From Phenylobacterium sp. (GTDB lineage: Bacteria; Pseudomonadota; Alphaproteobacteria; Caulobacterales; Caulobacteraceae), in assembly GCF_004799515.1 (NCBI RefSeq), contig NZ_SSMX01000026.1, positions 310,001 to 374,000 on the forward strand: a stretch of 64,000 nt of DNA, written 5' to 3'. Below are positions 63,726-64,000 of this stretch, piece by piece. Every line of letters begins with the position of its first letter. The first letter of the stretch is position 1. Position numbers and translations under genes: made by a program. Under the pieces are notes generated by a model. That model had not been told where the DNA came from, searched no databases, and saw only the letters and a list, made by a program, of their open reading frames with translations.

Positions 63726-63764
63726 CCGTCCGCTCCCGGCTCGTCAGGACCTAGGACCGACTGG

Positions 63765-64000
63765 ATGGCCGTTCCCCGCACGCGTTCCGCGCAATCCCTG
63801 TCCGGCGGCCTGGGCGTCCTGATGCGCAGCCGGAAGGCGCGGCTCAGCGTCGGCGAGATCGTCAAGCGGTTCGAGGGAACGAACGGGCTGGGGCCCGTGC
63901 TGTTCGTCCTGACGCTGCCCGTGCTCGTGCCCCTGCCGCCAGGCGCTTCGATGGTGCTGGCCCTGCCGCTGCTGGTCGTGGCGCCGCAGATCGCCCTCGG
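63765..64000 (+). CDS. ExoD family exopolysaccharide protein, N-terminal part (cut by window edge)
   Basis: The visible 78 residues start MAVPRTRSAQSLSGG and include LSVGEIVKRFEGTNGLGPVLFVLTLP and VLVPLPPGASMVLALPLLV, the first hydrophobic span of the ExoD family. The family is membrane-bound and linked to exopolysaccharide production in rhizobia; its exact role is unknown. The gene runs off the right edge. Confidence 0.82.
   Translation, partial: MAVPRTRSAQSLSGGLGVLMRSRKARLSVGEIVKRFEGTNGLGPVLFVLTLPVLVPLPPGASMVLALPLLVVAPQIAL

Overview
The window is about 64 kb of high-GC chromosomal DNA, tightly packed with genes on both strands. It looks like an alphaproteobacterium of the order Caulobacterales, and a Phenylobacterium/Caulobacter-like genome is my best guess. 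The reasons are direct-repeat LexA boxes of the GTTC-N7-GTTC type, a DUF1476 (F1-ATPase zeta-type) gene beside purC, three PEPxxWA-CTERM proteins, HWE-type and KdpD-type sensor kinases, and the mix of recA, alaS, icd, rpsD and pur genes. The genus is inference, not proof. No rRNA, tRNA, CRISPR array or complete mobile element was seen.

Region 1-12.7 kb: a cut DUF2076 gene, a DUF1345 membrane protein facing a double cold-shock protein, a LOG-family enzyme, and the first of two paralogous glycine-zipper envelope proteins. Then come an alpha/beta hydrolase, an MgtC/phosphodiesterase pair, an SDR, small secreted proteins, a PEPxxWA-CTERM protein with a regular palindrome array upstream, a phytanoyl-CoA-dioxygenase-like enzyme, an HWE-type histidine kinase and the second glycine-zipper paralogue.

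Region 12.7-23.4 kb is mostly housekeeping: recA with an SOS box, alaS, a second PEPxxWA-CTERM protein, icd, a class A beta-lactamase divergent from a TrmJ-type tRNA methyltransferase with overlapping start codons, a nitronate-monooxygenase-like enzyme coupled to the methyltransferase gene, and rpsD.

Region 23.4-41.4 kb is mixed: a DPP-IV-type peptidase, an Lrp/AsnC regulator divergent from a bacterial indoleamine 2,3-dioxygenase (a likely tryptophan-catabolism switch), a bolA - CGFS glutaredoxin - thioesterase cluster, an exporter, hydrolases, an ArsR regulator divergent from an SDR with a clear operator, a c'-type cytochrome, a 1-Cys peroxiredoxin, a third PEPxxWA-CTERM protein, and a D-threonine-aldolase-like gene coupled to purL.

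Region 41.4-54.9 kb carries a broken-up purine cluster on the minus strand (purB, purC, purS, purQ ... purL). About 7 kb of unrelated genes lie between purQ and purL, including an efflux adaptor and outer-membrane channel that lack an inner-membrane pump.

Region 55-64 kb holds an MFS transporter with an in-frame palindromic repeat, a second candidate SOS promoter facing that transporter, further copies of the repeat, an orphan terminase-small-subunit-like gene, a secreted protein of unknown role, a GST, a short KdpD-like kinase with its KdpE-like regulator, a two-HKD phospholipase-D-like enzyme and the start of an ExoD gene.
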